A stretch of 38,202 bases of DNA from an uncultured Clostridia bacterium (GTDB lineage: Bacteria > Bacillota > Clostridia > TANB77 > CAG-508), in assembly GCA_947631745.1 (NCBI GenBank), contig CANRMM010000011.1, positions 1 through 38,202 of the forward strand, in the 5' to 3' direction. Under the pieces are notes generated by a model. That model was given only the letters and a program-made list of their open reading frames with translations, searched no databases and was not told where the DNA came from. The position numbers and the translations under genes were made by a program. Shown one piece after another: positions 7,305-16,558 of the stretch. Within the stretch, counting starts at the first letter, position 1; the number at the start of each line of letters is the position of its first letter.

Positions 7305-8003
7305 ATGAAAAAGATAGGTTTTATAGGAGCTTATGACAAAACAGATTTAGTCATATATATAGCAAAAATAATAGTTGGTACAGGAAAAAGAGTATTAGTG
7401 ATAGACGCGACAACAACGCAAAAAGCAAAATACATAGTACCTGTTATTAAACCAACAACAACCTATGTTACAGAATTTGAAGGAATAGATGTAGCAGTAG
7501 GATTTCAAAATTATAATCAAATAAAAGAATATTTAGGAATGCCAGAACATGCAGATTTAGGATATGATATGGCATTAATAGATACAGACGACGCAAAAGG
7601 AATAGAAAACTTTGAATTAACAACAGCAGAACATAATTATTTTGTAACATCATTTGACGCATATTCTATTAAAAAAGGATTAGAAGCACTTAGTGGCTTA
7701 ACACAAATTATAAAAATAACAAAGGTATTGTTCTCTAAAACGGCTTCTCAAGAAGAAGATGATTATTTAAATTATCTATCTTTAGGGTATAAATTGGAAT
7801 GGGAAGAAGAAAGAATATATTTTCCTTTTGAGTTAGGAGACGAAAGCGTTATTGCAGAAAATCAAAGAGTATCAAAAATTAAGTTTAAAAAATTAAGTAC
7901 GCAATATAAAGAAGCATTAATGTTTATTGCAGAAAGATTAGTAGACGAGTCAGATTATGGAGAAATAAAAAGAATTTTTAAACAATTAGAAAAAGGAGTT
8001 TAA
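7305..8003 (+). CDS. ParA/CpaE-like protein with degenerate P-loop (1)
   Basis: A 232-residue protein with a MinD/ParA-type alpha-beta layout: MKKIGFIGAYDKTD at the P-loop position, then GKRVLVIDATTT (switch strand), and DMALIDTDD at the Walker B position. The P-loop lacks the GKGGVGKT pattern and keeps only an isolated Lys-Thr. ATP hydrolysis is therefore doubtful. CpaE-like proteins help localise Tad pili. It is followed one base after its stop by a second protein of the same type, so the two may form a heterodimer; that is inference. Confidence 0.65.
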   Translation: MKKIGFIGAYDKTDLVIYIAKIIVGTGKRVLVIDATTTQKAKYIVPVIKPTTTYVTEFEGIDVAVGFQNYNQIKEYLGMPEHADLGYDMALIDTDDAKGIENFELTTAEHNYFVTSFDAYSIKKGLEALSGLTQIIKITKVLFSKTASQEEDDYLNYLSLGYKLEWEEERIYFPFELGDESVIAENQRVSKIKFKKLSTQYKEALMFIAERLVDESDYGEIKRIFKQLEKGV

Positions 8004-8004
8004 A

Positions 8005-8859
8005 ATGGCAATTATTACATTTATGAGTCACGAAAGAAAAGAAACTGGACAAACTTTATCACTTGCAGCTGTGGCAACACAACTAGCAATTGAACACAAT
8101 TACAAAATTTTAATAGTAGCAACAGGATTCCAAGACAAGATACTAGAAGATTGTTTTTGGCATTATTCAAAAGAACAAAATACGCCTATAATAAATTCAA
8201 CAGAAATGAGAATGAATGCTAAGGTAGGAGTGGATTCCGGAGTAGAAGGACTATCAAGAGTATTAGCAGGAAACAGAACAAGCCCTGAAATTGTACGTAA
8301 TTATTCAAAAATTATTTTAAAAGATAGATTGGATGTATTGGCTTCACCAGTAACAACTGATTATAAAGAATATGCTGAAATAACAAAAAACTATGCTGAT
8401 ATCTTACAAACAGCAAATCAATTCTATGATATGATATTAGTAGATTTAAGCAACAGAATGCCAGAACAATCAACAAATGCAATACTACAAATGTCAAATG
8501 TGAATGTAGTAAATATTACACAAAGATTGGAAAGTATAGACAATTTCCTACAATTACGTCAAGACGACGACTTCTACAAAAGAAAAAATATTATGCTATT
8601 AGTTGGAAGATATGATAACTTTTCAAAATATAATATAAAAAATATAACAAGATATTTAAAAGAGAGAAAAGAAGTTAATGCAATTCCGTATAATACTTTA
8701 TTTTTTGAAGCTTGCGCAGAAGCAAAAATCATTGATTTATTTTTAAACTTTAGAAATATAACAGATGAAACAGATAGAAACTATATATTTATAAAAGAAA
8801 CAAAGTCAATGACAGATGCATTAATATATAGATTACAGGAGTTACAAATGAAACTTTAA
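8005..8859 (+). CDS. ParA/CpaE-like protein with degenerate P-loop (2)
   Basis: A 284-residue ParA-fold protein. The N-terminus MAIITFMSHERKETGQTLSL aligns with the Walker A of ParA/MinD, with Gln in place of the catalytic Lys (ETGQT for GVGKT). YKILIVATG and MILVDLSNRM follow at the switch and Walker B positions. AAAAGGAG lies inside the end of the previous gene, giving tight coupling. Probably a CpaE-like localisation factor for the pilus motor, perhaps without ATPase activity. Confidence 0.65.
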   Translation: MAIITFMSHERKETGQTLSLAAVATQLAIEHNYKILIVATGFQDKILEDCFWHYSKEQNTPIINSTEMRMNAKVGVDSGVEGLSRVLAGNRTSPEIVRNYSKIILKDRLDVLASPVTTDYKEYAEITKNYADILQTANQFYDMILVDLSNRMPEQSTNAILQMSNVNVVNITQRLESIDNFLQLRQDDDFYKRKNIMLLVGRYDNFSKYNIKNITRYLKERKEVNAIPYNTLFFEACAEAKIIDLFLNFRNITDETDRNYIFIKETKSMTDALIYRLQELQMKL

Positions 8860-8883
8860 TCCTTAAATGGAAAGGAGAAAAAA

Positions 8884-10843
8884 ATGCTAAACATACTATT
8901 GATAATTATCGTTATAGTAGGTGCTGTAATGCTAGTTTTACGCTTTATTAAAAAGAGAAAAGATGAAGAAGCAGAACAAGCAGTTGAAGTAGATGATAAA
9001 ACATATACATTAGATAAAATGATAGCTTTCGTAAAGAAAAGACTAGATGAAATTACGAAAATTAACTTATATGATATAGGACTTTCAGAAGAAGAATTAA
9101 AAAGAAGAAAAAATAAAAAATATGAGTTAAAGAAAGCTTTAAAAGGATGTACTTATGGTGATGTTAATGACAAAAAGTATATTAAAGAATTAATATACGA
9201 TATACTATACAAAGAATATGGCGTTGACGAAACCAATGTATCAAAAGCAATACCTTTTGATATTCCATCATTATTAACAGCACAAGATAAATTTGATATT
9301 ATAATATATATGTATAAACAAGAATTTGGATATGAGGCATTAGCAGAAATTATTAATAAATATAAGCTAGATGAATTAAAATTCATAGCAGGAGAAACAA
9401 AACCTTCTTATGTTATTACTCCAGAAGAAATAGATAAAATTTATGAAGAAGAAAATTTTGTTTTAACGTTTAGTGACAAACTAAATATTGTTGTACAAAG
9501 AATTTATCAAAAATATAAAGGTTATAGTAGTATCGACGAAGTAAGAGATATGAACATAGATGGTATATCTGGTGGTGTTTCTGGACTTCCAGAATCATTT
9601 TTAAGTCAAGTAGCACAATCAGATGGAGAATACTTAAGCCAAATTGCTGAACATAAAGTACCACGTGCTTGCGACAGTATTTGGATTATGTTTCATGGTA
9701 AATCTATACGTTTAGCATTTCTATCATTTGGAACAGAGGCAGAACTAAAAAGAGTATGTCAAAATATATATAAATATAACAATCCTGGACAATTATCTGA
9801 TACAAACGGATATAAAATTAATGAAATGAAAGATGGTTCACGTGTCGTTGTTGTTAGACCAAGTATGTCTGAAACATGGGCATTCTTCGTAAGAAAGTTC
9901 GACGTAAAGCGTGCTACACTTGAACAAATTATTCAATTCCCAGGAAAAGAAGATGCTATTGATTTACTAAAATATTTAGTAAAAGGAGCAAGAATTATAT
10001 CACTAACCGGTGAACAAGGATGCCGGAAAAACAACAATGTTGATGGCAATGATAGAAAATATATACGAAACAATGAACCTTCGTATTACAGAGACAGCTT
10101 TCGAGTTACACTTAAGAAAAATATATCCAACAAGAAATATCTTATCAATGCGTGAAACAGAAACTGTTTCTGGACAAGAGTGTTTGGACGTTCAGAAAAA
10201 GACTGATGGTTCTGTTAATATCATCGGTGAGGTTGCAACAGACCCCGTAGCTTCTTGGATGATTCAATCAGCACAGGTTGCTTCAAAATTCACATTATTT
10301 ACTCACCACGCTAAAACTTTCCCAGATTTAGTAACAGCACTTCGTAACTCAATGTTAAGAGCTGGTGTATTTAAAAATGAAAAAACAGCAGAAGAGCAAG
10401 TAGTACAAGTTTTGAATTTTGATATTCACTTGGTAAAAGACTTTAGAGGTAGAAGATACATAGAAAGAGTAACAGAATGTATACCAGTAGAAGAAAAAAA
10501 TGAATATACTTTTGACCATAGAAAAGAAAGTACATTAGAAGGAAAAATGGAAAAATTCTTTGATAATGCAACAATATACTTTACCAAAACAACAAACAGA
10601 GAATTATATAAATATGTAAATGTATTAGAATATCACGATGGTACTTACGTATTAACAAATCCAATCTCAGATAGAAATATTAAAGAAATGAGAAATAATA
10701 TGGACGATAGAGATGTAGGAGAATTTGATAAATTCCTAGAAAGAGTTTGGGGAATTAAACAGAAAAGTTATTTTGGAGATGAACCTGAACCAATCATGAT
10801 AGAATCTGGAGAAAAAAGAAGAGGAAGACCAAGATTAAATTAA
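8884..10843 (+). CDS. CpaF/TadA-type secretion ATPase (needs +1 shift at CGGA)
   Basis: Motor ATPase of the Tad/Flp pilus, a GspE/VirB11-type hexamer at the inner face of the membrane. The 423-residue frame from 8884 carries a membrane helix (about residues 2-18), a long N-terminal domain and the start of Walker A (SLTGEQGC), and then meets CGG at residue 381. Skipping the base at 10024 and reading GGA (10025-10027) gives GEQGCGKTTMLMAM. The second frame follows, with the Asp/Glu boxes (IIGEVATD) and the His box (FTLFTHHAKTF). The joined protein is 652 residues. The tail is basic and contains KRRGRPRLN, an AT-hook-like string unusual for this family. The shift falls exactly in the Walker A motif; alone, neither half is a working ATPase. 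Confidence 0.9.
10024..10027 (+). other. CGGA +1 frameshift site in the cpaF-like gene
   Basis: Frame 0 reads GGA TGC CGG AAA AAC. Skipping one base gives TGC, then GGA AAA ACA ACA, encoding the Walker A Gly-Lys-Thr-Thr. Frame 0 ends at 10155. Confidence 0.8.
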
Positions 10844-10886
10844 AAGAACAAAAGCAGAAACAACGGGGAGGTGTAAAATCAACAAT

Positions 10887-12965
10887 ATGCCTAGCAACTT
10901 TATTTTATACATAGGAATTGGAGCAATAGCTTTATTCCTTGTAATAGTAATTATATACTTAATGTTAAGAAAAAAAATGAACTCGGCAGAAATGAGAGAA
11001 ATACAAAAACTAAGACAAGGAACCAGCGAGAAAAAATATACAAAAGAAGTTCTTTATCAAAAGTTATATCTTGTATATAAGAAAATACCTTTTATCAAAA
11101 GGTATTTACTAAAGTTAAGGCGTAGATTGGAAATAATTAACATAGATGATGAATATTTAATTAGAAAACAATCTTCTAAAATATTAACAAATACAATATT
11201 AATTATAATTCCAATTACAATTGCAATTATTGCACTAACTAAAAATAACTTTTTAGTATTATCATTTCTACTAGTATTTGAAATATTTATGATTGATACC
11301 TTTATCGATGGAATGGTAGATAAAATAGATAATAAATTATTAAAAGAACAAATAAATTTCTTTTCAGAAATTAGACATGCATATCATGAGTTTAACATGG
11401 TTGAAGAGGCTATATATCAAGTAGCTCAAGACGATGAAGCACCAGAAATGTCAAGACAAGCAGAAAAAATATATGAAGTATTGATTTCTGATGATCCAGA
11501 GTCAGAACTTGAAAAGTATTATGATATTGCACCAAACAGCTATCTAAAAGAATTCGCTGGAGTATCATATTTAACAAAAGAATTTGGTGATAGAAAAGTA
11601 GATGGCGCTTCATTATACTTAAAAAACTTAAATAATATTACACAAGAAATGCAATTGGAAATATTGAAAAGAGATAAATTGGACTATGTTTTTCAAAGCT
11701 TATCGATTATTTCAATTGTACCAATATTAGCACTAGAACCAATAAAAAATTGGGCAATGTCACAATTTAGTTTTACCCAAGAATTCTATAATGGAAGAAT
11801 GGGTATGATTGCACAAATTTTAATATTAGTATTAACAGTTGTTTGTTATTTTTTAATTAGAAAATTAAAAGATAATGGTTCTGTTAATACAAATACAAAA
11901 AATACAGAAAATCCATGGCAACAAAAATTATATAAAATAAAAATCGTTAAAAAAATTGTTGATGCCTTTGTTCCAAAAGATGGAACAAAAGAGCATAGAG
12001 TTTTACAAAGGGAATTAAAAGATGCAGCTTCAAAAGATAAAATGGAATGGCTGTATATAAATAGAATTGCACTGTGTGTTGTTTCTTTTTTAGTAACAAT
12101 GGTAGTAGTAATGCAATTACATAGAATTACAGTAAATAATATATTTACAGATCCGACAGCAGACTATAATATTATAGGTCAAATGTCAGAAAGTTCCGTG
12201 AAGAATGGAATGAAACTTACAGAGTCAGATAATAAATACATTAATCATTATAGAGGAAATACTTCAGTAACACAAAGTGATCTTGAAAAAGATATGAGAA
12301 GAGGAAACATTAATAAAGACTACATAAATAGCAGTGATGAAGAAATTGAAATTGCAGCAGAAAGAGTATTAGGAAAAATAAGAACAGTTAACAGTGAAAA
12401 TATGCAGTGGTTTGAAATTTTAATTGGAATGGTTATGGGTATCATAGGTTATAATGCACCAAGATGGTTATTAAAATTCCAAGCAAAAATGAGACAAATG
12501 GAAATGGAAGATGAAGTAATGCAATTTCAAACTATCATTTTAATGTTAATGAGAATTGAAAGAGTAAATGTAGAAATAATTCTTGAATGGCTAGAAAGAT
12601 ATGCCAATATCTTTAAAGAGCCAATTAGTAAATGCGTAAACAATTATGAAAGTGGTCCATGGGAAGCCTTAGAACAATTAAAAAATGATGTAACATATCA
12701 AGATTTCATTCGTATTGTAGAAAGCTTACAGGCAGCAGTAGAAAAAATACCAATTTCTGATGCATTTGATGAATTAGATACAGAAAGAGATTATTACCAA
12801 TCACGTAGAAAAGAATCAAATGAAAGACTTATTTCAAGAAAAGGTATGATAGGAAGAGGAATAGGCTTTGCACCAATGGTTGTTCTATTTGTTGGATATC
12901 TAATTATACCACTTGTTGCAATAGGATTAACAAGTATGACAACATCATTTAGACAAATGAAGTAA
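10887..12965 (+). CDS. TadB/TadC-like T2SSF-family membrane protein (probable fusion)
   Basis: A 692-residue polytopic protein that should be the membrane platform of the pilus machine. It has an N-terminal helix (about residues 4-26) and a helix pair (about 103-140). A cytoplasmic helical block follows (EQINFFSEIRHAYHEFNMVEEAI), then helices near 265-285 and 305-325. A second half has helices near 395-415, 510-530 and a C-terminal pair near 660-685, plus another T2SSF-like block (FQTIILMLMRIERVNVEIILEWL). Two T2SSF-like halves suggest a TadB-TadC fusion. GGAGG (10867-10871) is 15 bases before the ATG but 6 before an in-frame ATC (10878), so the start is uncertain. Confidence 0.75.
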   Translation: MPSNFILYIGIGAIALFLVIVIIYLMLRKKMNSAEMREIQKLRQGTSEKKYTKEVLYQKLYLVYKKIPFIKRYLLKLRRRLEIINIDDEYLIRKQSSKILTNTILIIIPITIAIIALTKNNFLVLSFLLVFEIFMIDTFIDGMVDKIDNKLLKEQINFFSEIRHAYHEFNMVEEAIYQVAQDDEAPEMSRQAEKIYEVLISDDPESELEKYYDIAPNSYLKEFAGVSYLTKEFGDRKVDGASLYLKNLNNITQEMQLEILKRDKLDYVFQSLSIISIVPILALEPIKNWAMSQFSFTQEFYNGRMGMIAQILILVLTVVCYFLIRKLKDNGSVNTNTKNTENPWQQKLYKIKIVKKIVDAFVPKDGTKEHRVLQRELKDAASKDKMEWLYINRIALCVVSFLVTMVVVMQLHRITVNNIFTDPTADYNIIGQMSESSVKNGMKLTESDNKYINHYRGNTSVTQSDLEKDMRRGNINKDYINSSDEEIEIAAERVLGKIRTVNSENMQWFEILIGMVMGIIGYNAPRWLLKFQAKMRQMEMEDEVMQFQTIILMLMRIERVNVEIILEWLERYANIFKEPISKCVNNYESGPWEALEQLKNDVTYQDFIRIVESLQAAVEKIPISDAFDELDTERDYYQSRRKESNERLISRKGMIGRGIGFAPMVVLFVGYLIIPLVAIGLTSMTTSFRQMK

Positions 12966-12987
12966 TGGAAAGGAAGATATATAGAAA

Positions 12988-13696
12988 ATGGAAAATGCTT
13001 CAAAAGCCCTAATTATGGCAGGTTCTATTTTAATAGCTCTTATGGTAATAGGATTACTAAACTTTACTTTTTCTCAAATATCAGATACAGAACAAACAAT
13101 AGTAGATGCAGAAACGATTGAACAAACTAGTAAGTATATAAATAATTTTGAACAGATTGCAAATAAAAAATATGTATATGGTAGTGAAATATTGTCAGCA
13201 GGAAATCTAAAAAATGACTATGAAAATCATATAGATGCAGGTGTTGACATAGACATTAAAGTCATTGTGCATACCTCAATTCTAAAACCAGACGGTTCAG
13301 AGTATATAACCAAGGACACAAAATACGATATTTCAAAAATTATGGAAAAAATACGGAAAAGAAAGTAGCTCTGGTATAGAAAGCGAACTTGAAGAATATG
13401 AACTTAAAACATATGGAACAACAGGAAAGACTATTAAATTTCTTTCACAAATAAACAAAAAAGAATTAGCAGACATTTTAGATGTTGATTATTTACCCTA
13501 TGATGCTGAAGATACAGTAGAAGAAAACATAAGAGAATCTAATACTAGTAACAAAAAGTTATTAGAAAAAATAGAAGAATATGAACTTATAAAAAGATCA
13601 TATACACAATTTAAAACTACGCAATTTGAATGTACAGCTCAATATGATAAATATGGAAATATAAAAGAAATATTGTTCGAAGAAGTAGTAGAATAA
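12988..13696 (+). CDS. MENA-type pilin-like protein 1 (needs +1 shift at CGGA)
   Basis: Small bitopic protein of the Tad-like locus. MENASKALIMAGSILIALMV gives a short polar head and one membrane helix (about residues 6-28). The exposed domain continues to residue 122 (MEKI), followed by CGG; frame 0 stops at 13368. Skipping the base at 13354 opens 113 further codons without a stop to 13696, giving 235 residues. The added part ends FECTAQYDKYGNIKEILFEE, which matches the ends of the two next pilin-like proteins (a Cys, an Ile-rich strand and a terminal FEE). This shows that the shifted frame is real protein. Confidence 0.82.
13354..13357 (+). other. CGGA +1 frameshift site in pilin-like gene 1
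   Basis: Frame 0 reads AAA ATA CGG AAA AGA AAG TAG. Skipping one base gives ATA, then GGA AAA GAA AGT AGC, and the frame stays open for 113 codons in total. Confidence 0.78.
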
Positions 13697-13715
13697 TCTA
13701 TATAGAGGAGAAATT

Positions 13716-14195
13716 ATGGAGAATGCTTCAAATGCCTTATTAATGGCAGCCGAAGTTTTGATAGGCGTTATGATAATTTCTTTAGCAGTATATTTATTTC
13801 ATTCTTTTGCAGATTATAGTAGAGAAATGAATATCAAAATGGAAGCCACCATATTAGATGAATTTAATAATCAATTTCTAAAATATACAGATACAAATGT
13901 TACATTACATGATATTTTAGGATTAGCAAGTTTAGCAAAAAAATATGACGACGAAAATGAGCTAACAGAAAGTGACTATGATGAAGACGGAGAAAAAAGT
14001 ACATATATTAGAATTGATATAGGAAATGAAAAATTTATAGAACAATATTCAGAAGAAAAAATTATTAAATTAATAAAAGACAGATCTTTAAATATTGCTA
14101 ACAATGATTTTAGATACTATAAATGCATAGCAGGAAATTACCGTATTGGTCCAAATTCAAAAAGAATATATTACATGAAGTTTGAAGAAATTTAA
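13716..14195 (+). CDS. MENA-type pilin-like protein 2
   Basis: A 159-residue paralog of the previous gene: MENASNALLMAAEVLIGVMI, one membrane helix (about residues 7-30), then an exposed, acidic domain ending in Cys (YYKCIAGNYRI) and a terminal MKFEEI. GAGGAG precedes the ATG. It is probably a minor subunit or assembly factor of the surface structure. No Flp prepilin motif is evident, so the name pilin-like rests on size, topology and locus. Confidence 0.65.
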   Translation: MENASNALLMAAEVLIGVMIISLAVYLFHSFADYSREMNIKMEATILDEFNNQFLKYTDTNVTLHDILGLASLAKKYDDENELTESDYDEDGEKSTYIRIDIGNEKFIEQYSEEKIIKLIKDRSLNIANNDFRYYKCIAGNYRIGPNSKRIYYMKFEEI

Positions 14196-14243
14196 AAATT
14201 AAGTAACAATAAGAAGAAATTTTATGTTTTTTATCAAAAAAGC

Positions 14244-14272
14244 TTGCATAAAAACCTATAAAATATTATAAT
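14244..14272 (+). promoter_or_regulatory. Internal promoter in the pilin-like cluster
   Basis: TTGCAT (14244-14249) and a perfect TATAAT (14267-14272) are separated by 17 bases, in the 100-base gap before the gene at 14296. It would allow separate expression of the downstream genes, including the likely major subunit at 14811. Confidence 0.68.
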
Positions 14273-14295
14273 ATTAATGAGAGAGTATATCAAAA

Positions 14296-14733
14296 ATGAA
14301 GAAAATTGCATTAATTTTAATTATATTATTAACAATTACAGTAATTGTAGGATATGGAATTATTACATATAGGACAAACCTACAAGAATCACAAAAGAGA
14401 AATCAAGAATATGAAGCATATAAAAATATAGATTTACTAGGAACACAAATCATAAGTTTGATAAATAAAACAATTGATGACAATGAAAAATTGGACATTG
14501 AAAAAGATGAGAATGGCAATTATATAGATGACAATGAAAAGTCTATTAGAATTAATATCAATTTTATTTATCAAGACAAATTGAAAAATATTACAATGGA
14601 ATCAATTGCATCAGGAGGTTCAGAAGCATTTGTAAAACAATATGGTTCATCAACTTTCAGATGCACACAAATAGAATATCACGAAAAAACAAAAAATGTA
14701 AAACAATTAACATTTGAAGAAATACGAGAATAA
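14296..14733 (+). CDS. Bitopic pilin-like protein 3
   Basis: A 145-residue protein with a basic start (MKK), one membrane helix (about residues 4-24) and an exposed domain. Unlike its neighbours it lacks the MENA head, but its end (FRCTQIEYHEKTKNVKQL, then TFEEIRE) repeats the Cys plus FEE tail seen in pilin-like proteins 1 and 2. A GAGAGAG stretch precedes the ATG. It belongs to the cluster by position and tail; function unknown. Confidence 0.62.
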   Translation: MKKIALILIILLTITVIVGYGIITYRTNLQESQKRNQEYEAYKNIDLLGTQIISLINKTIDDNEKLDIEKDENGNYIDDNEKSIRININFIYQDKLKNITMESIASGGSEAFVKQYGSSTFRCTQIEYHEKTKNVKQLTFEEIRE

Positions 14734-14810
14734 CAAAGTTTTTAATATTTTAGGCAGACGTCTAGAAAATTAATATAAAAAATAAAAAGTAAATTAAAGG
14801 AGGAATTTTT

Positions 14811-15242
14811 ATGGAGAATGCGTCAAAAGCACTAATTATTGCAGGTGCAATCCTACTTGCAATATCAATTATAGGAATAGGAATGTTTATATTCCAACAA
14901 GCACAAAGTGCAATGTCAGATACAGGATTAGATCAAGAAAAAATAGCTGCATACAATGAGGACTTTTTAAGATATGAAGGAGTACAAAGTGGTACACAAG
15001 TAAGAGCTTTATGTGATATAATTAGAAATCATAATGCACATTATTCAGATGATCCATCAAGAAACGTTAACGTACATAAAGATGGTACATTAGGAAGTGC
15101 TGCACCATCTGCAGCAGTACCATCAACAACAGTAAATGGTGTAAAAACTACAATAAGACAAGGTGCAAAATATAATGTAAATTTTGGATATGATGATTCT
15201 ACAGGTTTTATTGTTGATGTACAAATAACTGATGCTACCTAG
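14811..15242 (+). CDS. MENA-type pilin-like protein 4, candidate major subunit
   Basis: A 143-residue protein: MENASKALIIAGAILLAISI, one membrane helix (about residues 7-29), a helical stretch, then an Ala/Ser/Thr-rich segment (SAAPSAAVPSTTV) and a beta-rich end. It has the strongest ribosome binding site of the cluster (AAAGGAGGAATTTTT) and its own 77-base leader, so it is the best candidate for the abundant subunit. The N-terminal helix resembles Flp pilins in character, but no Gly/Glu-Tyr cleavage motif is clear. Confidence 0.65.
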   Translation: MENASKALIIAGAILLAISIIGIGMFIFQQAQSAMSDTGLDQEKIAAYNEDFLRYEGVQSGTQVRALCDIIRNHNAHYSDDPSRNVNVHKDGTLGSAAPSAAVPSTTVNGVKTTIRQGAKYNVNFGYDDSTGFIVDVQITDAT

Positions 15243-15269
15243 AAAGTATATGGAAGTAAGGTATAAAGT

Positions 15270-15929
15270 ATGGAAAATGCGGTAGATGCTTTAAAAATGG
15301 GCTTTGCAGTATTAGCTTTTGTAATGGCCTTATCACTTGCTTTTTATATGTTTAGTGAAGCAAGGACAACAGCGGATTTCGTATTACATAAAAGTGATAT
15401 ATCACGTTTTGTCGAATATGAAGGAGATGCAACAAATTTATCAGACACAGAAAAAGAAATGCAAAACCATAGAATTGTAGGGCTAGAAACAATTATTCCA
15501 ACATTATATAAGTACTATAAAGAAAATTATACTGTAATTTTCAAAAATAGTTCAAATCCAAGAGACTATATGGAAGTTTACACCACTCAAACAGATCCAA
15601 AAGATTGGAGCGGTAAAGATGAAACAGATAAAGTCAATAAATATTTTGGTGGACAAAGTACAAAAATATGTTCATTCGACGTAGATGAAGAAACCAAAAG
15701 GCGTGAACCATGGGGAGAAAATCCTGATGCAGTTAAAAAAAATCTGGATGCATTTTTATCAGGAGGAACAGTTAAGTTTACAGGAATGACATATACATAT
15801 CCAGGATTTATAGAACAACATACAACAGATAAGTTTATAGAAAACATTGGAGAATATGTCTATAATGAAGAAACAGCAGGAACAGCCAAAAAGAAGAAAA
15901 AAAGAGTAATAATTTTTACTAAATTATGA
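15270..15929 (+). CDS. MENA-type pilin-like protein 5
   Basis: A 219-residue protein starting MENAVDALKMGFAVLAFVMA with one membrane helix (about residues 9-30) and a larger exposed domain with aromatic, Asp-rich segments (TDPKDWSGKDETDKVNKYFG). The C-terminus is strongly basic (KKKKKRVIIFTKL). The head is shared with the neighbouring MENA proteins, suggesting expansion by duplication. No enzyme motif seen. Confidence 0.62.
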   Translation: MENAVDALKMGFAVLAFVMALSLAFYMFSEARTTADFVLHKSDISRFVEYEGDATNLSDTEKEMQNHRIVGLETIIPTLYKYYKENYTVIFKNSSNPRDYMEVYTTQTDPKDWSGKDETDKVNKYFGGQSTKICSFDVDEETKRREPWGENPDAVKKNLDAFLSGGTVKFTGMTYTYPGFIEQHTTDKFIENIGEYVYNEETAGTAKKKKKRVIIFTKL

Positions 15930-15941
15930 GGGGTGATAAAT

Positions 15942-16469
15942 ATGGGTGATAGTTTAATTACAATAGTAGCAATAGCATTGGCAGCAATATTAATGTTTAT
16001 ATTCCCATTAATGTCATTATCAGAAAGAAATGATGATATTTCACAGTTAGCTGTTCAAACAGCAACGACAGAATTTGTCGATAAAGTAAAAACAACAGGA
16101 AAACTAACATTAGATGACTATCAACAATATATTAATACTATTACTGCGACAGGAAACTCATTTCAAGTAGAGCTACAAATTCAACAACTAGATGAAAACC
16201 CAGGCTCAAAAACAACACAAGCAGAACAAACAAAAATAGGAGAGAATGTATATTATAATAAATATACTTCACAAATAGAAACAGACTTAGCAAAAAATGG
16301 AAGAATTACATTAAAAGAGGGAGATATTTTTGCCACAACAGTTAAAAATACAAACTTAACGATTGCACAAATATTGAGAAACTTCTTCTTTATGGTTTCA
16401 GGAAATGATCAATATGAAATAATGGGACAAGATGCTGGTGTTGTAGCAGTAAATGGAAGTCCAAGATAA
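15942..16469 (+). CDS. Bitopic pilin-like protein 6
   Basis: A 175-residue protein with an N-terminal membrane helix (MGDSLITIVAIALAAILMFI, about residues 4-24). The exposed part includes TEFVDKVKTTGKLTLDDYQQ, a pattern often found in TadE-like or pseudopilin proteins of Clostridia tad loci (my recollection, not checked). I chose ATG 15942 over GTG 15933 because GAGGGG at 15928-15933 is properly spaced for the ATG. It is followed by a terminator. Confidence 0.6.
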   Translation: MGDSLITIVAIALAAILMFIFPLMSLSERNDDISQLAVQTATTEFVDKVKTTGKLTLDDYQQYINTITATGNSFQVELQIQQLDENPGSKTTQAEQTKIGENVYYNKYTSQIETDLAKNGRITLKEGDIFATTVKNTNLTIAQILRNFFFMVSGNDQYEIMGQDAGVVAVNGSPR

Positions 16470-16493
16470 TGTAATATATACATAAATAATGTA

Positions 16494-16521
16494 GGGGTGG
16501 GAGGATTGTCCCACCTCTTTT
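16494..16521 (+). terminator. Terminator after the pilin-like cluster
   Basis: GGGGTGGGA (16494-16502) pairs with TCCCACCTC (16509-16517), with one G-T pair, and a short TTTT follows. It may reduce transcription into the next gene, which starts 38 bases on. Confidence 0.7.
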
Positions 16522-16558
16522 ATCAAATGAAGAAAATTATCATAAGAGAGGGAAAAAT

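Noticed and set aside
10010..10843. The second half of the CpaF-like gene as a separate 277-residue gene
   Set aside because: The candidate start lies inside the Walker A motif with no ribosome binding site, and the protein is plainly the C-terminal half of the same ATPase.
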